DNA of 18,472 nucleotides from an uncultured Acetatifactor sp. GTDB taxonomy: Bacteria; Bacillota; Clostridia; Lachnospirales; Lachnospiraceae. The stretch spans positions 1-18,472 of the forward strand of contig CAKRRU010000044.1 in the NCBI GenBank assembly GCA_934394515.1, given 5' to 3'. Below are positions 6,459-13,578 of the stretch, piece after piece. Positions within the stretch are counted from its first letter, which is position 1. Each line of letters starts with the position of its first letter. The notes below the pieces were generated by a model. The model made no database searches, was not told the DNA's origin, and saw only the letters and a list, made by a program, of their open reading frames with translations. The position numbers were made by a program, and so were the translations under genes.

Positions 6459-7910
6459 TTATTTGTCAAATTCCCCACGGATATCTTCTCCGGGTGGCTC
6501 CATCGGATATTTTCCGGTAAAGCATCCCTTGCAGATGCCGAGATTACCGCCGACCAGTTCTTCCAGTCGTTCGATCTTCAGATAGTCCAGGCTGTCCGTG
6601 CCGATCAGGTCACTGATCTCCCGGATGGAACGGTTATATGCGATCAGCTGGTCTCTCGCCGGCACATCCGTGCCGAAATAACACGGCCACAGGAAAGGCG
6701 GCGAGCTGACTCTCATATGTACTTCTTTGGCTCCGGCCTCTCTGAGCATCTTCACGATACGGTCGGAAGTCGTACCGCGGACAATGGAGTCATCGATCAT
6801 GATGACGCGTTTGCCTTCCACTGCTTCCCGGATGGGGTTCAGTTTGACCTGTACGCTGCTCTCTCTGCTCTTCTGTTTCGGTTTGATGAAGGTCCTGCCC
6901 ACATAGGCATTTTTCACAAACCCCATGCCATACGGAATCCCGGACTGCATGGAATATCCCATGGCAGCGCAGTTGCCGGACTCCGGTACGCCGATGACCA
7001 GATCTGCATCCACCGGCGAATCCATAGCCAGGAACTTGCCTGCCAGAATACGGGAATCATACACACTGACTCCGTCAATAAAGCTGTCGGGTCTGGCAAA
7101 ATAAATATACTCAAAAATACATCTTGCGGTATCTGCCGGTTTCAACACATGGGTTGTGTCGGACTCGATTCCCTTTTCCGGAGAGATGGTCACGATCTCG
7201 CCGGGCAATACATCCCTGACGAACTCGGCACCTACCGTATCCAGGGCGCAGGTCTCACTGGAAAGGAAATACGCATTGTCTCTCTTACCGATACAAAGCG
7301 GTTTAAATCCGTAGGGATCTCTCGCACCGATCAGCTTACGGGGAGACATTACCACCAGGGAATACGCTCCCTTGATCTTCGTCATGGCTCTGCCGACAGC
7401 TTCCTCTACCGATTTGGAATTCAGGCGTTCTCTTGCAATATGATATGCCATGACCTCCGAATCGATGGTCGTCTGGAAGATAGCTCCGGTGTACTCCAGT
7501 TCTCTCCTAAGTTCCGGTGCATTGATCAGGTTACCGTTATGCGCCAGTCCCAACGTACCTTTTACATAATTCAGTACCAACGGCTGTGCGTTCTCTCTGG
7601 TAGAGCCGCCTGCCGTGGAATAGCGGACATGTCCCACACCGATATCACCTTTTAACTTTTCCATGTGTTCCGGTGTGAATGCCTCATTGACCAGTCCCAT
7701 ATCCTTACTGCTTAACACCCTGCCCTTGGGACCGTTCGTATCGCTGACGGCAATACCGCAGCTCTCCTGTCCTCTGTGCTGCAATGCCAGAAGACCGTAA
7801 TAAATGGTAGATGCCACGTCATGTCCGTCGAAATCATACACGCCGAAGACACCGCACTCTTCTTTTAATTTATCATTATTTTCTGTCTGGATATAAATGT
7901 TGTCTGTCAC
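6459..7910 (-). CDS. purF: amidophosphoribosyltransferase (glutamine PRPP amidotransferase)
   Basis: This cytosolic enzyme makes phosphoribosylamine from PRPP and glutamine, the first committed step of purine synthesis. Counting from the chosen GTG, Cys19 in EECGVFGVYD is the nucleophile exposed when an 18-residue propeptide is cut off. Glutamine-binding residues are present: Arg96 in HVRYSTAG, Asn125 in AHNGNL, and Asp150 in IDSEVM. The PRPP loop MIDDSIVRGTT is at 371-381, the flexible loop NAYVGRTF is intact, and Cys264, Cys410, Cys460 and Cys463 fit the Bacillus-type 4Fe-4S ligands. The start is uncertain: a TTG at 7940 adds ten residues, while the GTG at 7910 has AGGAAAGG about 11 bases upstream. 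A second, glutaminase-dead homologue lies two genes downstream. A small terminator follows the gene. Confidence 0.96.
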   Translation of the reverse strand: MTDNIYIQTENNDKLKEECGVFGVYDFDGHDVASTIYYGLLALQHRGQESCGIAVSDTNGPKGRVLSSKDMGLVNEAFTPEHMEKLKGDIGVGHVRYSTAGGSTRENAQPLVLNYVKGTLGLAHNGNLINAPELRRELEYTGAIFQTTIDSEVMAYHIARERLNSKSVEEAVGRAMTKIKGAYSLVVMSPRKLIGARDPYGFKPLCIGKRDNAYFLSSETCALDTVGAEFVRDVLPGEIVTISPEKGIESDTTHVLKPADTARCIFEYIYFARPDSFIDGVSVYDSRILAGKFLAMDSPVDADLVIGVPESGNCAAMGYSMQSGIPYGMGFVKNAYVGRTFIKPKQKSRESSVQVKLNPIREAVEGKRVIMIDDSIVRGTTSDRIVKMLREAGAKEVHMRVSSPPFLWPCYFGTDVPARDQLIAYNRSIREISDLIGTDSLDYLKIERLEELVGGNLGICKGCFTGKYPMEPPGEDIRGEFDK

Positions 7911-8036
7911 CTGTAGCCTAACCTTTCCTGTCTGCCACAAACTACCTGTTCACACGCTTCCACCGTGTCTGTAAGATACCTTATCGCTTTTTAAGTGGTA
8001 TACACACAATTTTACCCAATCCCCATATAGTGAAAA

Positions 8037-8066
8037 TTTGTAACTATCCAAAGCCTCGTTTACAAA
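8037..8066. repeat. AT-rich inverted repeat in the purC-purF gap
   Basis: TTTGTAA (8037-8043) and TTACAAA (8060-8066) form a perfect seven-base inverted repeat with a 16-base centre, followed on the minus strand by TTTTC. It may be a weak purC terminator or a protein-binding site. I see no confident promoter in the 200 or so bases between purC and purF and no match to the Bacillus PurBox. Confidence 0.3.
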
Positions 8067-8112
8067 ATTACAACTCCGATGACTGCCGCGGCTCTGAATA
8101 GCTGCATAAAAA

Positions 8113-8988
8113 TTATAAGTCCTTACCGGTCAGCATCTTGTATGCCTGAAGGTATTTGGCAATCGTCTTCTCCACGATATCCTCTGGAAGCTTCCAGCCC
8201 TTCTCAGGGTTGGCTTTCAGCCAGTCACGGGCGAACTGTTTGTCAAAGGAAGGCTGTCCGTGTCCGGGTTCATAGCCGTCTACCGGCCAGAAACGGGAGC
8301 TGTCGGGAGTCAGTACTTCATCTCCCAGTACCATGTTGCCGTCCTCGTCCAGACCGAACTCGAACTTGGTATCTGCGATAATGATTCCTTTGGTCAGTGC
8401 ATAATCCGCACATTTTTTGTAAATAGCAATGGTATAATCACGAAGCTTGGCCGCATAATCTGCGCCCTTGCCGGGGAAACGTTTCTCAAGATATTCCACG
8501 CTCTGCTCATAAGAGATATTCTCATCATGATCTCCGATCTCAGCCTTGGTGGAAGGGGTATAGATAGGCTCAGGAAGCTGATCGGCCTCCTTCAGACCTT
8601 CCGGCAGCCTGATACCGCATACAGTACCGTTCTTTTTGTAGCTTTCCCAGCCGCTTCCGGTAATATATCCGCGAACGATACACTCGATGGGGAGCATGTT
8701 CAGCTTTCTGCACATCATGCTGTTGCCGTCGAATTTCGGCTGTCTGAAAAACTCGGGCATATCCTTGACATCTACAGATACCATGTGATTGGGAATCACA
8801 TCCTCGGTCATGTCAAACCAGAATTTGGACATCTGGGTCAATACAGTTCCTTTTTTGGTTACTGTGTTGTCCAAGATCACATCAAAGCAGCTGATACGGT
8901 CAGTTGCCACCATGATCAGGGTATCTCCGTTGTCATAAATCTCACGAACTTTGCCTTCCTTGATCGGTTTCATTTCCTGTACGCTCAT
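8113..8988 (-). CDS. purC: phosphoribosylaminoimidazole-succinocarboxamide (SAICAR) synthase
   Basis: This cytosolic enzyme uses ATP to join CAIR with aspartate, giving SAICAR, which PurB then splits. It has 291 residues, the length of the longer form related to yeast Ade1 rather than the roughly 240-residue form of many bacteria. The ATP-binding KEGKVREIYD segment is near the N-terminus. The two family signatures are present: PIECIVRGYITGSGW (96-110) and IIADTKFEFG (198-207), and DEVLTPDSSRFW follows. The ATG at 8988 has GAGG about nine bases upstream; another ATG five bases earlier is out of frame. A strong hairpin stands in the leader. It is the first purine gene after the amino-acid transporter and so probably begins the cluster. 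Confidence 0.97.
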   Translation of the reverse strand: MSVQEMKPIKEGKVREIYDNGDTLIMVATDRISCFDVILDNTVTKKGTVLTQMSKFWFDMTEDVIPNHMVSVDVKDMPEFFRQPKFDGNSMMCRKLNMLPIECIVRGYITGSGWESYKKNGTVCGIRLPEGLKEADQLPEPIYTPSTKAEIGDHDENISYEQSVEYLEKRFPGKGADYAAKLRDYTIAIYKKCADYALTKGIIIADTKFEFGLDEDGNMVLGDEVLTPDSSRFWPVDGYEPGHGQPSFDKQFARDWLKANPEKGWKLPEDIVEKTIAKYLQAYKMLTGKDL

Positions 8989-9042
8989 ACCATCGTCCTC
9001 GCATTCTTATGTTTTCAGTTTTTTACTATTCTTTATAGGAAC

Positions 9043-9071
9043 AGATGTGGGTCAGAAAATAACCCACATCT
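9043..9071. promoter_or_regulatory. perfect ten-base-pair hairpin in the purC leader
   Basis: AGATGTGGGT (9043-9052) is exactly complementary to ACCCACATCT (9062-9071) with a nine-base centre, 55 bases upstream of the purC start. No T-tract follows on either strand, so it does not look like an ordinary terminator. It could be an operator dyad, an RNA leader structure, or a transcript-stabilising stem. A TATAAG hexamer just upstream on the minus strand could be a -10 box but lacks a good -35. Confidence 0.5.
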
Positions 9072-9091
9072 TATAGATAAACAGATTTGCG

Positions 9092-9116
9092 AAAAAAAAT
9101 CAATATATTTTTATTG
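9092..9116 (-). terminator. possible terminator of the amino-acid transporter operon
   Basis: On the minus strand CAATA pairs with TATTG and is followed by A and eight T residues. The stem overlaps the stop codon of the ATPase gene and is weak and AU-only apart from one pair. The long T-tract is the main reason to list it. Confidence 0.35.
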
Positions 9117-9899
9117 CAACTTTCCGATAAATTCGCGAACACGTCCGTTTTCCGTTGCAAACAGCTGTTCCGGAGAGCCTTCCTCCACGATCACGCCCTG
9201 TTCCATAAAAATAATTCTGTCAGATACCTCTCTGGCAAACTGCATCTCATGCGTCACGATGATCATCGTCATATGCTCACTGGCAAGCTGCCTGATTACC
9301 TTTAACACTTCCACTGTGAGCTCGGGATCCAGCGCTGAAGTCGGCTCATCGAAAAACAGGATTTTCGGCTGCAATGCCAATGCCCTGGCAATCGACACTC
9401 TCTGCTGCTGTCCGCCGGACAACTGATAAGGGTATGCATCCGCTTTATCCGCCAGCCCCAGCTGTGCCAACAGTTTCTCTGCTCTGGAAATTGCTTCACC
9501 GCGGCTCACCTTATCCACATGGATCGGCGCATCAATAATATTTTTCATCACCGTATAGTGTGGGAACAGATTGAAATTCTGGAACACCAGTCCGAAACAT
9601 TTCCGGATCTTACGAAGATCTGCCTTGGAAGCATATTCACATGAGGCATTGCCGTTCTTATCAACCTTTTCACCGGCAGCTTTTTGTCCCAGATAGATCA
9701 GTTCCCCACCGTCCATCTTTTCCAACAGTGTCGCGCACCGAAGAAGCGTCGATTTGCCGGAACCCGAAGGTCCGATAATAGAAACGACCTCTCCTTCCCT
9801 GACCGTCAGAGAAATATCCTTTAATACGCCCGTTCCGTCAAAGCTTTTTTTCACATGATTCATTTGTAAAAGGATCTCGCCGTTTGTCTGTTCTGCCAT
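9111..9899 (-). CDS. polar amino-acid ABC transporter, ATP-binding protein
   Basis: This 262-residue ATPase powers the importer encoded by the two genes before it, acting as a dimer on the inner face of the membrane. Walker A is GPSGSGKST (43-51), the signature is LSGGQQQRVS, Walker B is ILFFDEPTSALDPE and the switch histidine is in IIVTHEM. The QNFNLFPHYTVMKNI region and overall length are typical of the GlnQ/HisP family for polar amino acids. A short polar insertion (about residues 75-90) precedes the Q-loop, within the range seen in the family. The ATG at 9899 has AGGAG overlapping the permease stop codon, about 12 bases upstream, pointing to translational coupling. The amino acid carried cannot be told from this subunit. 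Confidence 0.95.
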   Translation of the reverse strand: MAEQTNGEILLQMNHVKKSFDGTGVLKDISLTVREGEVVSIIGPSGSGKSTLLRCATLLEKMDGGELIYLGQKAAGEKVDKNGNASCEYASKADLRKIRKCFGLVFQNFNLFPHYTVMKNIIDAPIHVDKVSRGEAISRAEKLLAQLGLADKADAYPYQLSGGQQQRVSIARALALQPKILFFDEPTSALDPELTVEVLKVIRQLASEHMTMIIVTHEMQFAREVSDRIIFMEQGVIVEEGSPEQLFATENGRVREFIGKLQ

Positions 9900-9913
9900 A
9901 AGTGCTGCAACTC

Positions 9914-10564
9914 CTATCTGTAATAAGCTAACTTTTTCTCCATATGCTCCATAAAGGAAGCCACGATCAGGTTAAATACATAATAGAACACACCTGCTGC
10001 CAGCAGCGGAACCACGCTCGTCTGCGCCGCTCCGATCTGTTTTGCCACGGTGAACATCTCCGCAATGGAGATTGTAAAGGCTAAGGAAGTATCCTTCACC
10101 AGTGTAATCGTCTCGTTCGTCACCGGCGGAAGCACCCGTTTGATGACCTGCGGCAGAATGATTTTCACGAATGTCTGTGTCTTGCTGTACCCCAATACCT
10201 CTGCCGCTTCATACTGCCCCACAGGGATCGATTCGATGCCGGCACGATAGATTTCTGCGAAATATGCCGCATAGTTGATTACAAATGCCAGGATCACTGC
10301 CGGGAACCGGTAACCGGTACCCATCTGCAGCCGGAACACGTAAAAAGGAGCAAAATACACGACAATGATCTGTAACATCAACGGCGTTCCGCGCATAATG
10401 GATATGTATATTTTGGAAATAATGCGGATCACTTTGCATCCCGACATTCTCCCGAACGCTACGATCAGGCCAAGTGGAAGGGAAAACAAAAGTGTCAGCA
10501 CGAATATTTCCACTGTGATCAGAAATCCTTCTGCCAATTGACTCGCCATGGTGATAAAGCTCAT
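9914..10564 (-). CDS. polar amino-acid ABC transporter, permease protein
   Basis: This 216-residue integral membrane protein is the HisM/GlnP-type permease, likely acting as a homodimer because no second permease gene is present. About five hydrophobic segments can be seen, beginning with the one at residues 13-36. The cytoplasmic coupling loop that meets the ATPase is clear: EAAEVLGYSKTQTFVKIILP (about 138-157). The ATG at 10564 has AAGGAG nine bases upstream, and the gene follows the binding-protein gene by 38 bases and precedes the ATPase gene by 14. Length is normal for the family. Confidence 0.94.
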   Translation of the reverse strand: MSFITMASQLAEGFLITVEIFVLTLLFSLPLGLIVAFGRMSGCKVIRIISKIYISIMRGTPLMLQIIVVYFAPFYVFRLQMGTGYRFPAVILAFVINYAAYFAEIYRAGIESIPVGQYEAAEVLGYSKTQTFVKIILPQVIKRVLPPVTNETITLVKDTSLAFTISIAEMFTVAKQIGAAQTSVVPLLAAGVFYYVFNLIVASFMEHMEKKLAYYR

Positions 10565-10602
10565 GTGTATCTGCTCCTTTTATTCTTATTTTTCGTATAT
10601 GC

Positions 10603-11403
10603 TTACTTTCCGAGGCAGACGCTGTCTGTCAGTCCCCATTTTTCAGCAATCTCGCCGAAAGTACCGTCTGCTGCCATCTCATCCAGAGTCTTCTGAACGG
10701 TATCTCTGAGTTCATCATTTCCCTTCAGGAAACCTACCGCATACTGTTCTACTGCCAGCTTATTGTCTTCGCCCGCGAGCATTACGAACTTGCCTGCTTC
10801 TCTCTGGTCGATCTGGTACTGTGCCACACCGATATCAATAGCAACCGCATCTACCGCGCCCTGCTCCAGATCCATAAATGCGGTATTGTAATCCGCATAT
10901 TCGATCAGCTGTGCAAAAGAGTCGCGCAATGCGATATTATCTGCATTTTCTTCATCATTCAGTGCTGCCAGTGCGGAAGAGTCCTTCTGTACCGCAACCA
11001 CCTTGCCTGCCAGTTCTTCCTTATTCTGCACACCGGAAGCAGATGCCACGACGAACACCTGACTGTTATCGATATAGGGCTCGGTCCAGGTATAAGCATC
11101 CTCTCTGCCATTCATGGTAAAACCGTTCCAGATACAGTCAATCGCACCGGAAGAAAGCTCCATATCCTTTGCATCCCAGTCAATGGGCTGCTTTACAAGC
11201 TCCCAGCCCTGTCTCTTGCATACCTCTGCTGCCAGATCCAGGTCAAAGCCCACATATTCTCCACTGTCATCACGATATCCATAAGGGGGAAATTCCGCAT
11301 CGAATCCTACGGTAAATGTTTTATCAGATCCTTTAGAACCACAGCCTGTAAGAACACCTGCTGCCATACTGATTGCCAATAATGCCACTAATACTCTTTT
11401 CAT
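10603..11403 (-). CDS. amino-acid ABC transporter substrate-binding lipoprotein
   Basis: This 266-residue protein captures the amino acid outside the cell and delivers it to the permease. The N-terminus is a lipoprotein signal (MKRVLVALLAISMAAGVLTG) with cleavage before Cys21 in the lipobox LTGC, so it is lipid-anchored. The rest is a family 3 solute-binding protein with the usual FTVGFDAEFPPYGYRD and GFDLDLAAEVC segments at about 29-62 and the hinge motif near DIGVAQYQID. The ATG at 11403 has GGGAGG seven bases upstream and a strong promoter begins the operon. The substrate is probably a polar amino acid, such as glutamine, cystine, histidine or lysine; I cannot choose among these. Confidence 0.95.
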   Translation of the reverse strand: MKRVLVALLAISMAAGVLTGCGSKGSDKTFTVGFDAEFPPYGYRDDSGEYVGFDLDLAAEVCKRQGWELVKQPIDWDAKDMELSSGAIDCIWNGFTMNGREDAYTWTEPYIDNSQVFVVASASGVQNKEELAGKVVAVQKDSSALAALNDEENADNIALRDSFAQLIEYADYNTAFMDLEQGAVDAVAIDIGVAQYQIDQREAGKFVMLAGEDNKLAVEQYAVGFLKGNDELRDTVQKTLDEMAADGTFGEIAEKWGLTDSVCLGK

Positions 11404-11410
11404 AATACAT

Positions 11411-11490
11411 CCTCCCGTTGATTGCCTGACGGCCGTTTTACTTTAGCATGGTAAATCGTTAACACGGTGTCATAGTAACACAACGGGAGG
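11411..11490. repeat. perfect ten-base inverted repeat linking the promoter spacer and the ribosome binding site
   Basis: CCTCCCGTTG (11411-11420) and CAACGGGAGG (11481-11490) are exact reverse complements with 60 bases between. On the coding strand the downstream arm contains the ribosome binding site of the substrate-binding protein gene, and the upstream arm lies in the promoter spacer, before the expected transcription start. Only transcripts coming from further upstream would contain both arms. Confidence 0.6.
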
Positions 11491-11501
11491 TATCTTGTCA
11501 A
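11472..11501 (-). promoter_or_regulatory. promoter of the amino-acid transporter operon
   Basis: On the minus strand a perfect TTGACA (11496-11501) is followed after 18 bases by TACTAT (11472-11477), preceded by TGT as in extended -10 promoters. The expected start is near 11465, giving a leader of about 60 bases. A palindrome, ACACGGTGT (11462-11470), overlaps the expected start and could be an operator. The -35 begins five bases past the stop codon of the preceding gene. Confidence 0.75.
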
Positions 11502-11505
11502 TTCT

Positions 11506-12666
11506 TTATCTGTCGTAGCGCTCCACCATCGCCAGAATCTCCTGGGCATATCTGGGGTACGCAGCCGCCACATCCTTTACTTCATTTCTGGCAGACTCTG
11601 CCACTTCCTGATTGTAATCCATCTGTTTCCGCAGTGCCTGTCTCCTCTGGATCAGTTCATGACGGATCTCCACCATCTCGCGTTTATCCAAAAGTGCCGC
11701 CGTCTGGCTTACCCAGCGCTCCGGCATCTGCACACGGTAATTGGAAAGCTGCTCTACCAGCTGTTTCTGGTAGTATTCGATCTTCGCTTCCGCTTCCGCG
11801 TACTGTTTCCGCTCTTCTTTTTCGTCCTGATACATTTTCCATTGTTTTTCCAGCTTTGCGGCACTGTCCGTATTGTATTTCAAATACAGATATTCCATCA
11901 GCTGACAATTGTTCACATAGCGGATCTTTACTTTATTCTGCAGCTGTATGATCTTGTTAATTGTCTTCTCCACCCGCTGCAGTTCCCGTCCGGCATCCAT
12001 ATACTTAATGCAGACATAAGAGATTGCCACTGCTCCGGCTCCTACCGCCAGGAAATATCCGACATAAGTATCCATTTCAAATCCAAACTGCAGAATTGCC
12101 AGCATAATGACGCAGATCACCAGCGCTGTCAGAAAAATTACTGCCATTCCCCGCTGGTTGTTCATCATATTCTCCAGTTCATTTTTCCGGTACTCATATG
12201 CATGCCGCTCACCGTCCAGCCGATGCAGATCCTGGCGCACCAGATTGCCGTACTTTTCTCCCTCACGGATTTTCCGGATACCTTCCTCGATCTCATTTTC
12301 TCTCTTACGGATCGCATAAAAGTCCGCATCCTTCATCCGGTTCTTTTTCTCCCGGTATTTGCTGCGCTCCTGTTCCAGTCCCGCAAGTTTCCCGGCCACA
12401 CGATTGATCTCCGACCTCTGTTCCTCCGGCAGTGCCTCGATCTCATCTGTATCTGTCAGATAAGAGGTCACCAGCGTATATTCCCCTGTCAGCAGGTCGA
12501 TCTCCCTGGATGCTTCCGCGATCTGCTCCAGGCAGTTGACAATATAACGTTTCCGCTGATCTTCTTCGTCAAAATTCACCCCACTGCGGGTATAGACCAG
12601 CTGTTCCCAGTCTTCTTCCTGCTGAATCGGTTCTTTTTTCTTAAAAAAGCGGTTCCACCACGCCAT
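11506..12666 (-). CDS. coiled-coil protein with two central membrane segments, function unknown
   Basis: I do not recognise a named family. The 386-residue protein starts with a basic patch (NRFFKKK), then long charged heptad-like helices (about 35-165). Next come two hydrophobic segments, about 174-194 and 201-222, separated by a few residues (EMDTY), and then a second long charged helical region to the end. This predicts a membrane hairpin with both coiled-coil arms on the same side, most likely the cytoplasm given the many basic residues around the segments. There is no signal peptide and no enzymatic motif. The ATG at 12666 has AGGAG about seven bases upstream. It is the last gene of the four-gene operon, 24 bases after the TPR-like gene, and may be that module's membrane anchor. 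Confidence 0.85.
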   Translation of the reverse strand: MAWWNRFFKKKEPIQQEEDWEQLVYTRSGVNFDEEDQRKRYIVNCLEQIAEASREIDLLTGEYTLVTSYLTDTDEIEALPEEQRSEINRVAGKLAGLEQERSKYREKKNRMKDADFYAIRKRENEIEEGIRKIREGEKYGNLVRQDLHRLDGERHAYEYRKNELENMMNNQRGMAVIFLTALVICVIMLAILQFGFEMDTYVGYFLAVGAGAVAISYVCIKYMDAGRELQRVEKTINKIIQLQNKVKIRYVNNCQLMEYLYLKYNTDSAAKLEKQWKMYQDEKEERKQYAEAEAKIEYYQKQLVEQLSNYRVQMPERWVSQTAALLDKREMVEIRHELIQRRQALRKQMDYNQEVAESARNEVKDVAAAYPRYAQEILAMVERYDR

Positions 12667-12690
12667 AACTTTCTCCTGTTATTTTTCACA

Positions 12691-13542
12691 CTATATGCTG
12701 ACGCTTGTCCGATAGCTGTTCTTCAAAGCCTGCGTCAGTCTCTCATTTTCCGCATCGTATTTCACTCTGTCGCCCGTACGCCATTCTCCGCGCAGCTTCA
12801 GCTGTCTGTACTCCGGCTGCTGTTCCCATTCCCTCTCGAACTGTTCAATGCGTTTTTCCAGTTCCAGGGATTCCGTATAATTCTCCGGGTTCTGTGCCGC
12901 AAATGCCACGTATTCATCCTCCGGCAGTTCCATACGTTTGGCGGCCAGATAAGCGTCCAGATGCTCTCTGTCCGGATCTGTCTGCCAGGCTTCTCTAAAA
13001 TAATACGCCGCCTTGTCATAGAGCATCAGCCCCGTCAGCGCAACGCCTTTGTTGTGCAGGATCGCCGCCCTGACCTTTCCTGCGGGAAGTTCCTTTCCTT
13101 CCTTCTCCAGATTACTCCAGGTCTCCAGCAGCAGATCATATCCGCGGATGGCTGCAGCATATTTTCTTTTTTCCACCATGTAATCGATCTGACTCTTTCT
13201 TTTTTCCATATTGCTGAGTCCGGCTCCCTGTTTCAGCACCTGTTCCACCTGGCTGATCTCCTCCGGATCGTACATTCCCACATATTGCAGGATCGTCACC
13301 ACAAATACACTCAAAGAGCCTTGCTTATGCACCATGGGGTACAATTGTTTTGCCAGATCACGCACCCTGCATTCTTCTCCGATCCAGTCCACCAGTTTAT
13401 CATTCATCAGGGACAGATCCAGCAGAAATGCATTTTCTTTCAGGCAATAGCTCAGTTCCTCCATACAATATACCTTAAGTTCCAGACTTTCTATATTATA
13501 AGGATTCTCACAATATTCTCCTACACACAGACTTGCTTTCAT
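12691..13542 (-). CDS. TPR-like helical protein, function unknown
   Basis: This 283-residue protein has no signal peptide or membrane segment. Residues 1-110 include a conserved-looking cysteine-rich start (MKASLCVGEYCENPY). Residues about 120-205 read as tetratricopeptide helices, with AILHNKGVALTGLMLYDKAA and YYFREAWQTDP as the clearest pair. The C-terminal 50 residues are charged and probably helical. The frame stays open to a TTG at 13563, but that has no ribosome binding site, while the ATG at 13542 has GAGG eight bases upstream. It lies 36 bases after the Hsp70-like gene and 24 before the membrane coiled-coil gene. TPR proteins often bind Hsp70 proteins, so a role as partner of its neighbour is a reasonable inference. 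Confidence 0.85.
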   Translation of the reverse strand: MKASLCVGEYCENPYNIESLELKVYCMEELSYCLKENAFLLDLSLMNDKLVDWIGEECRVRDLAKQLYPMVHKQGSLSVFVVTILQYVGMYDPEEISQVEQVLKQGAGLSNMEKRKSQIDYMVEKRKYAAAIRGYDLLLETWSNLEKEGKELPAGKVRAAILHNKGVALTGLMLYDKAAYYFREAWQTDPDREHLDAYLAAKRMELPEDEYVAFAAQNPENYTESLELEKRIEQFEREWEQQPEYRQLKLRGEWRTGDRVKYDAENERLTQALKNSYRTSVSI

Positions 13543-13578
13543 TTCCAAATCCTCTTTTTTCAAAACCGCAACCCGTGA

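Noticed and set aside
6441..7655. A 404-residue plus-strand frame opposite purF
   Set aside because: purF on the other strand is certain from its motifs; the antisense product resembles no family.
7911..8112. Purine riboswitch or PurBox upstream of purF
   Set aside because: I find neither the conserved riboswitch core nor a CCGAAC-type box here or before purC, purB or purA.
8260..9426. A 388-residue plus-strand frame across purC and the ATPase gene
   Set aside because: It runs antisense through two well-defined genes and has no recognisable domain.
11411..11490. A leader riboswitch hiding the ribosome binding site in the normal transporter transcript
   Set aside because: The complementary arm lies upstream of the predicted transcription start, so transcripts from that promoter cannot form the stem.
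13543..13563. Seven-residue upstream extension of the TPR-like protein from a TTG
   Set aside because: No ribosome binding site precedes the TTG, and GAGG is correctly spaced for the ATG at 13542.
11659..13578. A 639-residue open frame on the plus strand opposite two genes
   Set aside because: It spans two convincing minus-strand genes with good ribosome binding sites and their gap. Its product is rich in Phe, His, Leu and Arg with no domain, as expected from the antisense of charged helical proteins.
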